Shown: piece after piece, positions 53,968-62,411 of the stretch | Position numbering within the stretch: the first letter of the stretch is position 1 | Layout of the letters: each line of letters opens with the position of its first letter | Notes under the pieces: generated by a model | The model's database searches: none | Told to the model about the DNA's origin: nothing | Seen by the model: only the letters and a program-made list of their open reading frames with translations | Position numbers and translations under genes: made by a program | NCBI RefSeq assembly: GCF_003148775.1 | Contig: NZ_QGGW01000003.1 | Location: forward strand, 310,001-374,000 | Source: Roseicyclus mahoneyensis | GTDB lineage: Bacteria > Pseudomonadota > Alphaproteobacteria > Rhodobacterales > Rhodobacteraceae | DNA: 64,000 nt | Reading direction: 5' to 3'

Positions 53968-54255
53968 ATGCCCAAAGGTTACATCATCGGCCATATCACC
54001 GTGAACGATCCCGAGGCCTACAAGGAATATGTGACGCGTGACACGCCGATCCTTCTGGGGCTGGGCGGACAGTTCGTCGTGCGCGGCGGGCAATCGCAGG
54101 TGATGGAGGGCGAGACCCTCAACCGCCATGTGGTGATCGAGTTCCCGAGCTATGCGGCGGCGCTCGCGGCCTATAACGATCCCGCCTATCAGGAGGTCGC
54201 CGACATCCGCCGTCGCACCGCCGACAGCGTGATCTTGGTGGTCGAGGGCGTCTGA
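53968..54255 (+). CDS. DUF1330 protein
   Basis: 95 residues with the ferredoxin-like dimeric alpha-beta-barrel pattern: KGYIIGHITVNDPEAYKEYV, VVRGGQSQVMEGE, HVVIEFPSYAAALAAYNDPAYQ and ADSVILVVEGV. Typical of DUF1330, whose function is unknown. Divergent from the ABC exporter. Confidence 0.85.
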   Translation: MPKGYIIGHITVNDPEAYKEYVTRDTPILLGLGGQFVVRGGQSQVMEGETLNRHVVIEFPSYAAALAAYNDPAYQEVADIRRRTADSVILVVEGV

Positions 54256-54407
54256 CCCGCCCCTCATGGCGACGCCATGTGCAGGACGTGTCAAGATTGG
54301 GGCAGGCCGCGAACGGGGCCGTAAAGAAGCCCCAATCGCCCCGCAATCCTGCCGGAGACTCGCGTTAACCCTGTGTCAGTCAAGACGCTGCCATCAGGGG
54401 AACTGCC

Positions 54408-55079
54408 ATGTCTGCACCGATGCGCCACGAGGATTTCGACGACCTTCCCGCCACGCTTGCCCGGATCGGTTCCGGGCCGATGGATGCAGGGCTCGTGCGC
54501 CCGGTTGAGGCCATCGGCTTTGTAGCCGGCACCCGCGTCGCCACGCCCATGGGTTATGTGGCGGTCGAGCGCCTGTCGTCCGGTGATCGCGTGCTGACCG
54601 CCGACGGGCGGCATGCCGTTCTGGTCTGGGTCGGTCTGACAAAGGTCGAGGCCAAGGGTGCCGCAGCACCGGTGCGTTTCGACACCGGGGTGATGGATAA
54701 TATCCGCCCCCTGCGCCTCGGGCAGGGCCACCGTGTTCGCGTCGCGGGCTGGCAGGCCGAGTTGCTGTTCGATGCCGATGCCGTTCTGGCCAGCGCCAAA
54801 AGCTTCGTGAACGGCCGCGATGTGGTGGTCGACGACAGTTGTGAGATGGTCACTTACATCCATCTGATGTTCGACTGCCACGAGGTCGTTCTGGCCGAGA
54901 ATGTGGCCTGCGAGACGATGCAGACCGGCCCCGATGCTTTGCGCCATCTCGAAGACATGGCCGGACAGGCGCTGACGATGAACCATCCGCCCATGCCGTC
55001 GGCAGCCGATCACGCCGGTTTGCGTGCTGCCTTGCCGATCCTGTCGCACGCCGAGGAACTGGTCCTGCGCGCGGCTTGA
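54408..55079 (+). CDS. Hint-domain protein lacking the catalytic Cys
   Basis: 223 residues from ATG 54408. The Hint fold is recognised from GTRVATPMGYVAVERLSSGD, RVLTADGRHAVLVWVG, the LRLGQGHRVRVAGWQAELLF block and VTYIHLMFDCHEVVLAE. It closely parallels the Hint part of the RTX protein at 25595. The self-splicing Cys (CFTPGTRIL there) is Gly here (GFVAGTRVA), so cleavage should be lost. No RTX repeats or signal peptide. It may bind partners or be secreted; role unknown. Confidence 0.78.
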   Translation: MSAPMRHEDFDDLPATLARIGSGPMDAGLVRPVEAIGFVAGTRVATPMGYVAVERLSSGDRVLTADGRHAVLVWVGLTKVEAKGAAAPVRFDTGVMDNIRPLRLGQGHRVRVAGWQAELLFDADAVLASAKSFVNGRDVVVDDSCEMVTYIHLMFDCHEVVLAENVACETMQTGPDALRHLEDMAGQALTMNHPPMPSAADHAGLRAALPILSHAEELVLRAA

Positions 55080-55091
55080 TCCGCGCGTGCC

Positions 55092-56021
55092 CTATCCCAG
55101 CAGCCAGATCCACGCCGAGGCGCTCACCACCGTGAGCGCCGTGGCGATCAGGATCGACGAGGCCACGACCCGCCGCGCCGCGCCGTACATGTCGGCGAAG
55201 ATATAGGTGTTGACCCCCGGCGCCATGGCGGCGGTGACGACGGCGGCGCGCATCTGTCCCTCAGACAAGCCACCGACGGTGCTGCCCAGGGTCCAGGCGA
55301 TGGCCGGGTGCACGATCAGCGACACCGCGCAGATCATGGCGATGATGCCCGCGTCGCCTTCGGGCTTGTAGCGGTAAAGCACGCCGCCCAGCCCGAACAG
55401 CGCGGCGGGCAGTGCTGCGCGGATCATCAGTGCCAGCGCGTCATCGACGACCTCGGGGATCGGCAGGCCGGAGAAATTCACCACGAAGCCCAAACCGATG
55501 CCGATCATCAGCGCATTGCTGAAGATTGCGCCGGTGACAGTGCGGGCAAGCTGGAGCCCGCCTGCTTCGGCGCGCACGATCTCCATCGTGACGATGCCCA
55601 GCAGGTAGCAAAACGGCGCATGCAGCGCGATGATCGCGTAATTGGGCCCAAGGCTTTCGACGCCATAGGCGCGTTCGCCGATGGCCAGACCCAGCAGGAC
55701 CGAATTGGCGAAGAGGCAGCAAAACCCGATCACCACGCTGTCGACCATCGGCCGGTTGAAGATCAGCCGCGCGCCCAGAAGCCCTGCAAAGAAGCTGACG
55801 GTGGAGCCGGTGTAGTAGCTGGCCAGAAGTGCCGCGTCGAAATCCGCGCTCAGATCCAGTGTGGCGATGGCCGAGAAGAGCAGGCAGGGGATGGCGAATT
55901 TCTGGGTGAAGACCATCAGCCCGTCGACCGCGCTGTCGGCGAAGAGCTTGCGCCAGACGGCAAGGTAGCCCGCACCCACGACCAAGAAGACGGGCACGAC
56001 GATGGCGAGGATCTCGAGCAA
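55092..56021 (-). CDS. AEC-family transporter (auxin efflux carrier type)
   Basis: 309 residues, ten predicted hydrophobic helices. Typical stretches: VVPVFLVVGAGYLAVWRKLF, FTQKFAIPCLLFSAIATLDL, ALFGLGGVLYRYKP, AAMAPGVNTYIFADMYGAA. It exports or moves organic anions across the inner membrane; the substrate is unknown. Last gene of the minus-strand operon, 4 bases after the MBL gene. Confidence 0.87.
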   Translation of the reverse strand: MLEILAIVVPVFLVVGAGYLAVWRKLFADSAVDGLMVFTQKFAIPCLLFSAIATLDLSADFDAALLASYYTGSTVSFFAGLLGARLIFNRPMVDSVVIGFCCLFANSVLLGLAIGERAYGVESLGPNYAIIALHAPFCYLLGIVTMEIVRAEAGGLQLARTVTGAIFSNALMIGIGLGFVVNFSGLPIPEVVDDALALMIRAALPAALFGLGGVLYRYKPEGDAGIIAMICAVSLIVHPAIAWTLGSTVGGLSEGQMRAAVVTAAMAPGVNTYIFADMYGAARRVVASSILIATALTVVSASAWIWLLG

Positions 56022-56025
56022 GCCC

Positions 56026-56823
56026 TCAGACCTCGTAGGTCAGGGTCAGGCCGTCATGGGCGGGCGTGACGTTGTCAGGAGTTTCGGCGGCGACAGTTGC
56101 ATAGTCGAGGTCGATGTGCATGTTGGTCAGCACAGCCTTCCGGGGCTTTGCGCGCGCAATCCAATCCAGCGAGCGGGCGAGATGGGCATGGCTGGGGTGC
56201 GGCGTGCGGCGCAGCGCGTCGAGGATCCAGCAATCGAGTCCTTCGAGCTTGGGCCAGACGGTCTCGGGAATGTCAGAGACGTCGGGCAGGTAGGCCAGAT
56301 CGCCGATTCGGAAGCCCAAGGCGTCGATATTGCCGTGTTCTACCTCGAAGGGCGTCAGCGTGATCGGCCCGCCGGGGCCCTCGATCGTCACGTCGCCCCT
56401 GATGGCATTGAGGTCGAGGATCGGCGGGTAGTCAGAATTGGGCGGCTGCACGAAGGCATAGCCAAAGCGCGAGATGAGGTCGTTCTGCGTCGGGCCATCG
56501 GCCCAGACGGGCAGGCGCTGGCGCATGTTGAAGACGATCATCCGCAGATCGTCGAGGCCGTGGGTATGGTCGGCGTGGGCGTGGGTGAAGACCACGGCGT
56601 CAAGCCGCCCGATGCCTGCGTCGAGCAGTTGTGCGCGCAGGTCGGGTGAGGCGTCGATCAGCACGGCGGTCTCGCCATCACCCTCGCGCCGCCGGATGAG
56701 CAGCGAACAGCGGCGGCGGGTGTTTTTCGGGTTCAAGGGATCGCAATCCCCCCAATGACCGCCAAGGCGCGGCACGCCGCCCGAGGAACCGCAACCGAGG
56801 ATGGTGAAGATCAGTTGCGCCAT
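56026..56823 (-). CDS. MBL-fold hydrolase (PhnP-like)
   Basis: 265 residues. The metallo-beta-lactamase motif THAHADHTHGLDDLR carries the metal ligands; also LGCGSSGGVPRLG at the start, LPDVSDIPE, and TNMHIDLDYA near the end. The opening is typical of PhnP-like phosphodiesterases, which act on cyclic phosphates; the substrate is not shown. It follows tatD by 3 bases. Confidence 0.86.
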   Translation of the reverse strand: MAQLIFTILGCGSSGGVPRLGGHWGDCDPLNPKNTRRRCSLLIRRREGDGETAVLIDASPDLRAQLLDAGIGRLDAVVFTHAHADHTHGLDDLRMIVFNMRQRLPVWADGPTQNDLISRFGYAFVQPPNSDYPPILDLNAIRGDVTIEGPGGPITLTPFEVEHGNIDALGFRIGDLAYLPDVSDIPETVWPKLEGLDCWILDALRRTPHPSHAHLARSLDWIARAKPRKAVLTNMHIDLDYATVAAETPDNVTPAHDGLTLTYEV

Positions 56824-56826
56824 GTC

Positions 56827-57639
56827 TTATGCGGCCTCTGCCCAGGCCGCGGCCTTCCAGAACAGCCGGTCGAAATTGGCGGAGGTCTGGCGCGCGAAGT
56901 CCGCGTAGTCGAGGCCGAAGACCTCCGCGCCCAAGCGGGCCGTATGGGCGGTGTAGGCGGGTTCGTTGCGCTTGCCGCGATGGGGGGGCGGGGCGAGGTA
57001 GGGGCTGTCGGTTTCCAAGAGAATGCGGTCGAGGGAGGCGGCGGCGAAGATGTCGCGCAACGCCTGCGAACGCGGGAAGGCCGCGATGCCGGACATCGAC
57101 AGGTAGAATCCCAGATCGAGCGCCGCGCGGGCGAGGTCGGCGCCCGACGAAAAGCAGTGCATGACGCAGGTGTAGGGGCCGGCGCGGTATTCCTCGGTCA
57201 GGATGCGGGCCATGTCGTCATCTGCGTCGCGGGCGTGGATGATGAGGGGAAGGGAGGTCGCGCGCGCCGCCTCGATGTGGAGGCGCAGGCTTTCTTGCTG
57301 CACGGCCTTGGTCTCGGCGGTGTAGTGGTAGTCGAGGCCGGTCTCGCCGATGCCGACGAACTTCGGATGGCGCGCCAGCGCAATAAGCTCCGCGACCGTA
57401 GCCATGGGTTCCTCGGCGGCGCTCATCGGGTGCGTGCCTGCGGCCCAGAAGACGGGGGTGTGCGCCTCGGCGATGGTGCGGACCGCGGCGATATTCTTCA
57501 GCCGCGTGCAGATCGTCACCATGCGGGTGACACCGGCAGCCTGCGCGCGCGCCATCACCTCGGGCAATTCGCCCGAGAGGCTGTCGAAATCCAGATGGCA
57601 ATGGCTGTCGACGATCTGGGGCAGGGCGGTGTCGGGCAT
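56827..57639 (-). CDS. tatD: TatD-family metal-dependent nuclease
   Basis: 270 residues. TIM-barrel metallo-hydrolase of the TatD type: DSHCHLDFDSL with the HxH pair, IGETGLDYHY, PLIIHARDADDD, CVMHCFSSG, and LLETDSPYLAP. It degrades DNA with 3'-exonuclease activity and aids repair. Between holB and the MBL hydrolase in the operon, with gaps of 3 and 17 bases. Confidence 0.92.
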   Translation of the reverse strand: MPDTALPQIVDSHCHLDFDSLSGELPEVMARAQAAGVTRMVTICTRLKNIAAVRTIAEAHTPVFWAAGTHPMSAAEEPMATVAELIALARHPKFVGIGETGLDYHYTAETKAVQQESLRLHIEAARATSLPLIIHARDADDDMARILTEEYRAGPYTCVMHCFSSGADLARAALDLGFYLSMSGIAAFPRSQALRDIFAAASLDRILLETDSPYLAPPPHRGKRNEPAYTAHTARLGAEVFGLDYADFARQTSANFDRLFWKAAAWAEAA

Positions 57640-57656
57640 GGCGGCTTTCGCGGGGG

Positions 57657-58787
57657 TCAGGCCGCGGGAAGCTGTGCGGCGGTCCGATCAAGGTCGAGGA
57701 ACATATCGAACGTGAGCGCGGCAGGGTCAAGGTTGACCGCCCGCCCGCGCCGCGCCCGCGCGGTCAGCGTCGCGGACAGATCGGCCCACGCCCGCCCGGC
57801 TTGCGGCGAAGGCGCAAGGCGGGCCAGCACCCTTGCCTCGCCCGGCACGATCTCGGGCAAGGCAATGCCATTGGTGCCAAGCCGCGCCAGTCGCGCCAGC
57901 GCCCGGTCGAGCAGGGACAGCGTCAGATCGAACTGCGCCCCACCGGTCTTGCCCGCCGTCGCCTCGGCCAGCCGCAGCGCAAGCGGCCGGTCGAGCCGGG
58001 GCAGGCTGCCCAGCAGATCGAGCAGGTCGCGGTACAGCCCCAGCCCGTCATGGGACAAGAGCCGCACGGCCTCGCCCACCGATCCGCCCGCCAGTTCCGC
58101 CAGACCCTGCGCATTGTCCTGCACAAGATGGCCCGCCTGCGCCAGTGCCGCCTGCAAGTCCTCGGCCCCGAGGCTGTGGAAACGCAAGGTGCGGCAGCGC
58201 GAGCGGATCGTCGGCAAAAGGCCCGATGGGCGGTGCGAGATCAAGAACAAGACGGCATCGCGCGGCGGTTCCTCCAGTTCCTTGAGAAGCGCATTGGCGG
58301 CCGAGGCGTTCAGCTCGTCGGCGCAGTCCACGATCACCACGCGCCGCCCGTCGCCGCTGGCGGTCATATGGAAAAAGGATTTCACCCGGCGCACCTCGTC
58401 GACGCGGATCACGTCAGACAGCGCCTTGCCATCGGGACGCGGCCCGCGCCGGATCAGGCACAGGCCCGGGTCGCTGAGCGCCCTGAGCCGCGCCGCGACC
58501 GGGTGTTCGGGCACGATGTCGAGGCTGTCGGGGGGCGGTGGTGCGCCGAAGAGACTGTCTGCGTGATCTGGCGGGGTGGCAAGAAGGTAGCGCGCCGCGC
58601 GCCACGCGAAGGTCGCTTTGCCCACGCCTTCGGGCCCGGTCAGCAGCCAGCCATGGGGCAGGCGGCCCGAGGTGAGGGCCGCAAGGAAGGTCGCCTCGGC
58701 CTCGGTTTGGCCGAAAATGCGCGCGGTTTCGCGCGGATGCGGGGCGCCCTCGAGGCGGTCGGGGTCTGGCAGGGCGTCCTCGGTCAT
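57657..58787 (-). CDS. holB: DNA polymerase III subunit delta'
   Basis: 376 residues from ATG 58787. AAA+ clamp-loader protein: Walker-A-like GPEGVGKATF, Walker-B-like VVIVDCADELNASAANALLKELEEPP, and sensor-1 VLFLISHRPSGLLPTIRSRC (SRC motif). It is part of the clamp loader that places the beta ring on DNA. It lies between tmk and tatD, separated from tmk by a cluster of inverted repeats. Confidence 0.9.
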   Translation of the reverse strand: MTEDALPDPDRLEGAPHPRETARIFGQTEAEATFLAALTSGRLPHGWLLTGPEGVGKATFAWRAARYLLATPPDHADSLFGAPPPPDSLDIVPEHPVAARLRALSDPGLCLIRRGPRPDGKALSDVIRVDEVRRVKSFFHMTASGDGRRVVIVDCADELNASAANALLKELEEPPRDAVLFLISHRPSGLLPTIRSRCRTLRFHSLGAEDLQAALAQAGHLVQDNAQGLAELAGGSVGEAVRLLSHDGLGLYRDLLDLLGSLPRLDRPLALRLAEATAGKTGGAQFDLTLSLLDRALARLARLGTNGIALPEIVPGEARVLARLAPSPQAGRAWADLSATLTARARRGRAVNLDPAALTFDMFLDLDRTAAQLPAA

Positions 58788-58814
58788 GGTCGCTGTCCTA
58801 GCATGCGGGGTGGG

Positions 58815-58884
58815 GGGCGGAAAACTCGAGTTTTCCGCCCGGGACAGCTGCGGATGTCCCTGCCGAAACCCCGCAGGTTTTCGG
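58815..58884. repeat. Three successive inverted repeats between tmk and holB
   Basis: 58815-58840 is a perfect 26-base palindrome (GGGCGGAAAACTC and its complement). 58841-58860 is GGGACA, 8 bases, TGTCCC. 58863-58884 pairs CCGAAACC with GGTTTTCGG, with one bulge. They fill nearly all of the tmk-holB gap on the minus strand, 1 base after the tmk stop. They may end or attenuate the tmk transcript before holB. Confidence 0.7.
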
Positions 58885-58885
58885 T

Positions 58886-59527
58886 TCACACCAGATGTTT
58901 CGCCACGGCGGCGGCGATATCTGCGGCGATGGCATCCGCGTCGCGGCCCGCGTCGATCAGCACGCAGCGGTCCGGCGCTTTCTCGGCCAGTGCGCGAAAT
59001 CCGTCGCGCAGCTTGTGTTGGAAGGGCAGGCCGAACTCTTCGAACCGGTCCTCGCCCGAGCGGCGGGCAAGCCCGCGGGTCAGTGCCGCCTCCGGGTCCA
59101 TATCGAGGATCAGGGTCAGGTCGGGCTCGATCCCGATGACAAGGGCGTGGACGTCATCGACCAGACCGCGCAAATCGCCCCGCGTCGCGCCCTGATAGAC
59201 GCGGGTCGAATCCGCGAAGCGATCGGTGATCACATCACGGCCCGCCGCCAGCGCGGGCCGGATCGTGCGTTCGAGATGGTCGCGGCGGGCGGCGGTGAAG
59301 AGCAAGATCTCGGTCTCGGGCGACCAGCGGTCCGGATCGCCCTCTACCAGCAGGCGGCGGATGTCCTCGGCGCCGGGCGCGCCACCGGGCTCGCGCGTCA
59401 GGACCGGATCGCGCCCTTGCGCGCGCAGGGCCTCGGCCAGCCTGCGGGCCTGCGTAGATTTGCCCGAGCCGTCGATCCCCTCGAGGCTGACGAACAGCCC
59501 GGCCTTGCCCGTCCCGTCGGAGGGCAT
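58886..59527 (-). CDS. tmk: Thymidylate kinase
   Basis: 213 residues from ATG 59527, which shares one base with the previous stop (TGATG); a GTG just before is in frame. It makes dTDP from dTMP. P-loop LEGIDGSGKSTQ, dTMP-binding DRFADS, and LID region RSGEDRFEEFGLPFQ are visible. Operon of SPOR, carboxypeptidase, tmk, holB, tatD. Confidence 0.94.
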   Translation of the reverse strand: MPSDGTGKAGLFVSLEGIDGSGKSTQARRLAEALRAQGRDPVLTREPGGAPGAEDIRRLLVEGDPDRWSPETEILLFTAARRDHLERTIRPALAAGRDVITDRFADSTRVYQGATRGDLRGLVDDVHALVIGIEPDLTLILDMDPEAALTRGLARRSGEDRFEEFGLPFQHKLRDGFRALAEKAPDRCVLIDAGRDADAIAADIAAAVAKHLV

Positions 59528-60735
59528 CACCCGCCCACGAGCGTGGGGGGCGGGCCAATCAGCCGGTGCAGTACATCGCGTGTCGCCGCGCCCAGCCGGG
59601 TGCCGATGCCACCCTGCGCCACATCCTCTGTGGCCAGCATCGGGATGCGATGTTCGACGGCATCGACGCCCGCGCCCATGCGCACCACCAGCTCGCCCAA
59701 TTGGTCACCCGTCGCGATCGGGGCCATGAAGGGGCCGGTATAGGTAACCTCGGCCGTCAGGCCCGGCGCGCCCGTCGCAGGCAGGAGCAGCGTCAGATCC
59801 TCGGCGGGCGCAAGCCCCACATCGGTCGCGGCCCCAAGAAATACAGGCGCGCGGGCCAGTTCGGTGCCGCCTGTGACCACTTGCCGTTCAACGAACTGAC
59901 GCAGGCCCCATGTCACGATGCGTTCGGCTTCGCGGGCGCGGGCCTCGCCGCTGGCCAGACCGGTTATGACGAAGGTGACGCGCCGGTTGCCCTGCGTGGC
60001 CGAGCCGACCAGCCCATATCCCGCCTCGGAGGTGTGGCCGGTCTTGAGCCCGTCGGCACCGATCCCCAGTGCCAGCAGCGGGTTGCGGTTGAACCGGTTG
60101 GCAGGCGAGCGGTTTTCGTAATCGAATTCCGTCTCGGCGAAATAGGCATACATCTCGGGGTGTTCGGTTATGATCCGCTCGGCCAGGATGCCCAGATCGC
60201 GCATGCTCATCACATGTCCTGCGGCGGGCCAACCCGAGGCGTTCATCAGCGTCGTCTGTGTCATGCCCAATTCGCGCGCACGCGCTGTCGCGATCCGCGC
60301 CCATCCGGCCTCGGTGCCATCTGGGCTGAGCGCTTCGGCCAGAACAACGGAGGCGTCATTGCCCGATACGATGATCACGCCGCGGATCAGCTCCTCGACG
60401 GTGGGGCGGTCAGTGGTGTTGAGAAACATGGTCGAGCCGCCGAAACTCATCGCATGGGCGCTGACCGGCAGCCGCGTCTCCAGCGTCAGGCGGCCCTCCT
60501 CGATCGCTTCGAAGGTCATCAGAAGCGGCATCAGTTTCGACATCGAGGCGGGCGGCAAGGGCACCTCGGCATTGTGCGAGAACAGCACCTGGCCGGTGCC
60601 GTGGTCGATGACATAAGCGGCTGTCGCCTCGGTCTCGAAGCCTTGCGCCCGGACCACGGGCGCAATCAGGACAAGGCAGGCCGCCGCCAGCATGGCGACG
60701 GCGGTGAGGATCAAAGGTCTGGGGGCAGCTTGCAT
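59527..60735 (-). CDS. D-alanyl-D-alanine carboxypeptidase (PBP5-like)
   Basis: 402 residues from ATG 60735. Signal peptide (VAMLAAACLVLIAPVVRAQ), then the serine penicillin-recognising motifs SMSK (SxxK), SGN and LKTGHT (KTG). The usual C-terminal beta domain and a hydrophobic/amphipathic end follow. It trims the terminal D-Ala of the peptidoglycan stem in the periplasm. Its stop overlaps the tmk start. Confidence 0.92.
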   Translation of the reverse strand: MQAAPRPLILTAVAMLAAACLVLIAPVVRAQGFETEATAAYVIDHGTGQVLFSHNAEVPLPPASMSKLMPLLMTFEAIEEGRLTLETRLPVSAHAMSFGGSTMFLNTTDRPTVEELIRGVIIVSGNDASVVLAEALSPDGTEAGWARIATARARELGMTQTTLMNASGWPAAGHVMSMRDLGILAERIITEHPEMYAYFAETEFDYENRSPANRFNRNPLLALGIGADGLKTGHTSEAGYGLVGSATQGNRRVTFVITGLASGEARAREAERIVTWGLRQFVERQVVTGGTELARAPVFLGAATDVGLAPAEDLTLLLPATGAPGLTAEVTYTGPFMAPIATGDQLGELVVRMGAGVDAVEHRIPMLATEDVAQGGIGTRLGAATRDVLHRLIGPPPTLVGG

Positions 60736-60757
60736 TCCGGTTCCCGTGTCTTGGGTG

Positions 60758-61711
60758 TCACCTCGTGACCGCGTAGGCATCGGCAAAGCCAAGACCGCGT
60801 ACCGTGCGCAGCATGGCGTCGCGATCCGCGCTTGTCTGGGCCGGCCCGACGACCACGCGCCAGAAGCGGCGACCATTCGTGCTCTGGTCGTAGATTGTCG
60901 GCACTAGACCGGCGTTGCGCAAGGCCTGTCCGGTGTTGTTGGCGTTTTCCTGTACGGAAAAGATCCCGATCTGGACATAGGCGCGGTCGAGCGTCGAGCC
61001 GCCCGGGGCGGGAGCTGACGCCGCCACGGCCGCAGGCGCGGCGGGGGCAGTGCTGGCGGGGGCTGACGGCGCGACAGGAGCCGGTCCGGCGGAGGCGATG
61101 CCGGCGGCGATCTCGGCCTCGGAAATAGCGGCTGCAGCCGCCGCGATCGGATCGCCAAGCGGGCTCGCTGTGATCGCGGATGCCGCTACGGAGGTGCCTT
61201 CCGCCGCCGCCAGCGTCATCTCTGCCCCTGCCGCGGGCGTGACGATCGGGTCGGCCACCTCTTCGCGCCTGAGGGCCGTAACCTGAACCTGCGTCGGATC
61301 GCCCGCAAGGATGTTGAGCGCGGCGGCGGCATCCGACGAGATCATCAGTGCCGGGCCCGGATTGTCATGTTCGCGCCGGAACAGGGCGCCGATCACGAAG
61401 CGCCCGTTTTCTTCGTTGCGGATGATCACCCGCTCGGGGTCGTTGGCGGTCGGGTGCGCGATCCAGACCCCGCCCAGCGATGGGCGGCCATCCCACAGAC
61501 CTTCTTCGGTCAGGTCGAAGACATCGGGCGCCTCGATGTCACGCTCGACCAGCCGTGTCGCGCCGATCGGCGCCGGCCCGTCCTGGGTGGCGTTGCGGGT
61601 GCCCGCATTGCCGAAGGGCTGAAACTCTTCGCCGCATGCGGCCAGGGCGAGAAATGTGCATGCGGCAAGGGAAAGCTTGGCACGCGACGGAATCGTGGGC
61701 GTTCGGGTCAT
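60758..61711 (-). CDS. SPOR-domain lipoprotein
   Basis: 317 residues from ATG 61711. Signal sequence with lipobox LALAACGEE (Cys26), a middle region with an Ala/Pro-rich linker, and a C-terminal SPOR domain (YVQIGIFSVQENANNTGQAL, LVPTIYDQ, RVVVGPAQTSADRDAML). SPOR domains bind glycan stripped of peptides at division sites. First gene of the operon, 22 bases before the carboxypeptidase gene. Confidence 0.88.
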   Translation of the reverse strand: MTRTPTIPSRAKLSLAACTFLALAACGEEFQPFGNAGTRNATQDGPAPIGATRLVERDIEAPDVFDLTEEGLWDGRPSLGGVWIAHPTANDPERVIIRNEENGRFVIGALFRREHDNPGPALMISSDAAAALNILAGDPTQVQVTALRREEVADPIVTPAAGAEMTLAAAEGTSVAASAITASPLGDPIAAAAAAISEAEIAAGIASAGPAPVAPSAPASTAPAAPAAVAASAPAPGGSTLDRAYVQIGIFSVQENANNTGQALRNAGLVPTIYDQSTNGRRFWRVVVGPAQTSADRDAMLRTVRGLGFADAYAVTR

Positions 61712-61933
61712 GTTCTGCTCTGTCCGCACTCAATGGACGCCGCAAGGCGCCTCGGTTTATCGGGCCGTCGCCGCCATGCGGACGCGGACCCGTTTGATTT
61801 GTGAGCGAAGATAGCGGGTTCTGCCGGTTCTGAAAACTGGTTTGACACAGTCCTCGCGCGAGATCGCCAGACTGTTGCCCACACGGCGCGTCTTTCAGAA
61901 TCACAATCCTTGACCTAGGAGGTAGCGACTGCT

Positions 61934-62023
61934 GGAGGAGTGGCCGAGCGGTCGAAGGCACCGGTCTTGAAAACCGGCGTGCGTGAAAGCGTACCGTGGG
62001 TTCGAATCCCACCTCCTCCGCCA
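61934..62023 (+). tRNA. tRNA-Ser (TGA anticodon)
   Basis: 90 bases including encoded CCA. Acceptor GGAGGAG pairs with CTCCTCC, anticodon stem CCGGT/ACCGG around CTTGAAA (anticodon TGA), a long variable arm typical of class II, and T-loop TTCGAAT. It reads UCA and related serine codons. It borders the mobile region that begins after 62023. Confidence 0.96.
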
Positions 62024-62411
62024 CATTCAGATACTGAATCCGTCCAAAGGCCCCGATTGGGGCCTTTTTTCTTTTTGTTTCAAAGGGCGTTGGCAGGGCC
62101 ATCCGCCCTTCGGAGACTGGGCGCTTGCCGAAGAATGGGTCTCCGAATGGCCCGTGTCTCTCTTCGAACGCCCCTCGATGGCGGCGGGACGGCGTAAATC
62201 ATCCTTGCATTTCCAATGGGTTGCCGCGTTAATGGGTTCGCCCCGTTCGCGAAATATTCCGGTGACGGAGACGGACACGAAGGCGCAAGGCGGCCAGAAG
62301 GACGGCTCCGTGGCGGCCGATCCCCAAGTCCGGCGGAAGCGTCCGAAGCGAGCCAAGGCCCTGCCGGAAGTCTCTGATGACAAACACACTTCGCGCCCAT
62401 AGCCTGGCGAA
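62024..62411. other. Gap between tRNA-Ser and the DUF3883 gene, 388 bases
   Basis: It begins with the tRNA terminator. A possible small basic ORF on the + strand ends at 62402 (RRKRPKRAKALPEVSDDK), but it has no ribosome site or family match. No attachment-site repeat was found inside the window. Confidence 0.4.
62046..62070 (+). terminator. Rho-independent terminator of tRNA-Ser
   Basis: AAAGGCCCC and GGGGCCTTT pair around GATT and run into TTTTTTCTTTTTG. Confidence 0.9.
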
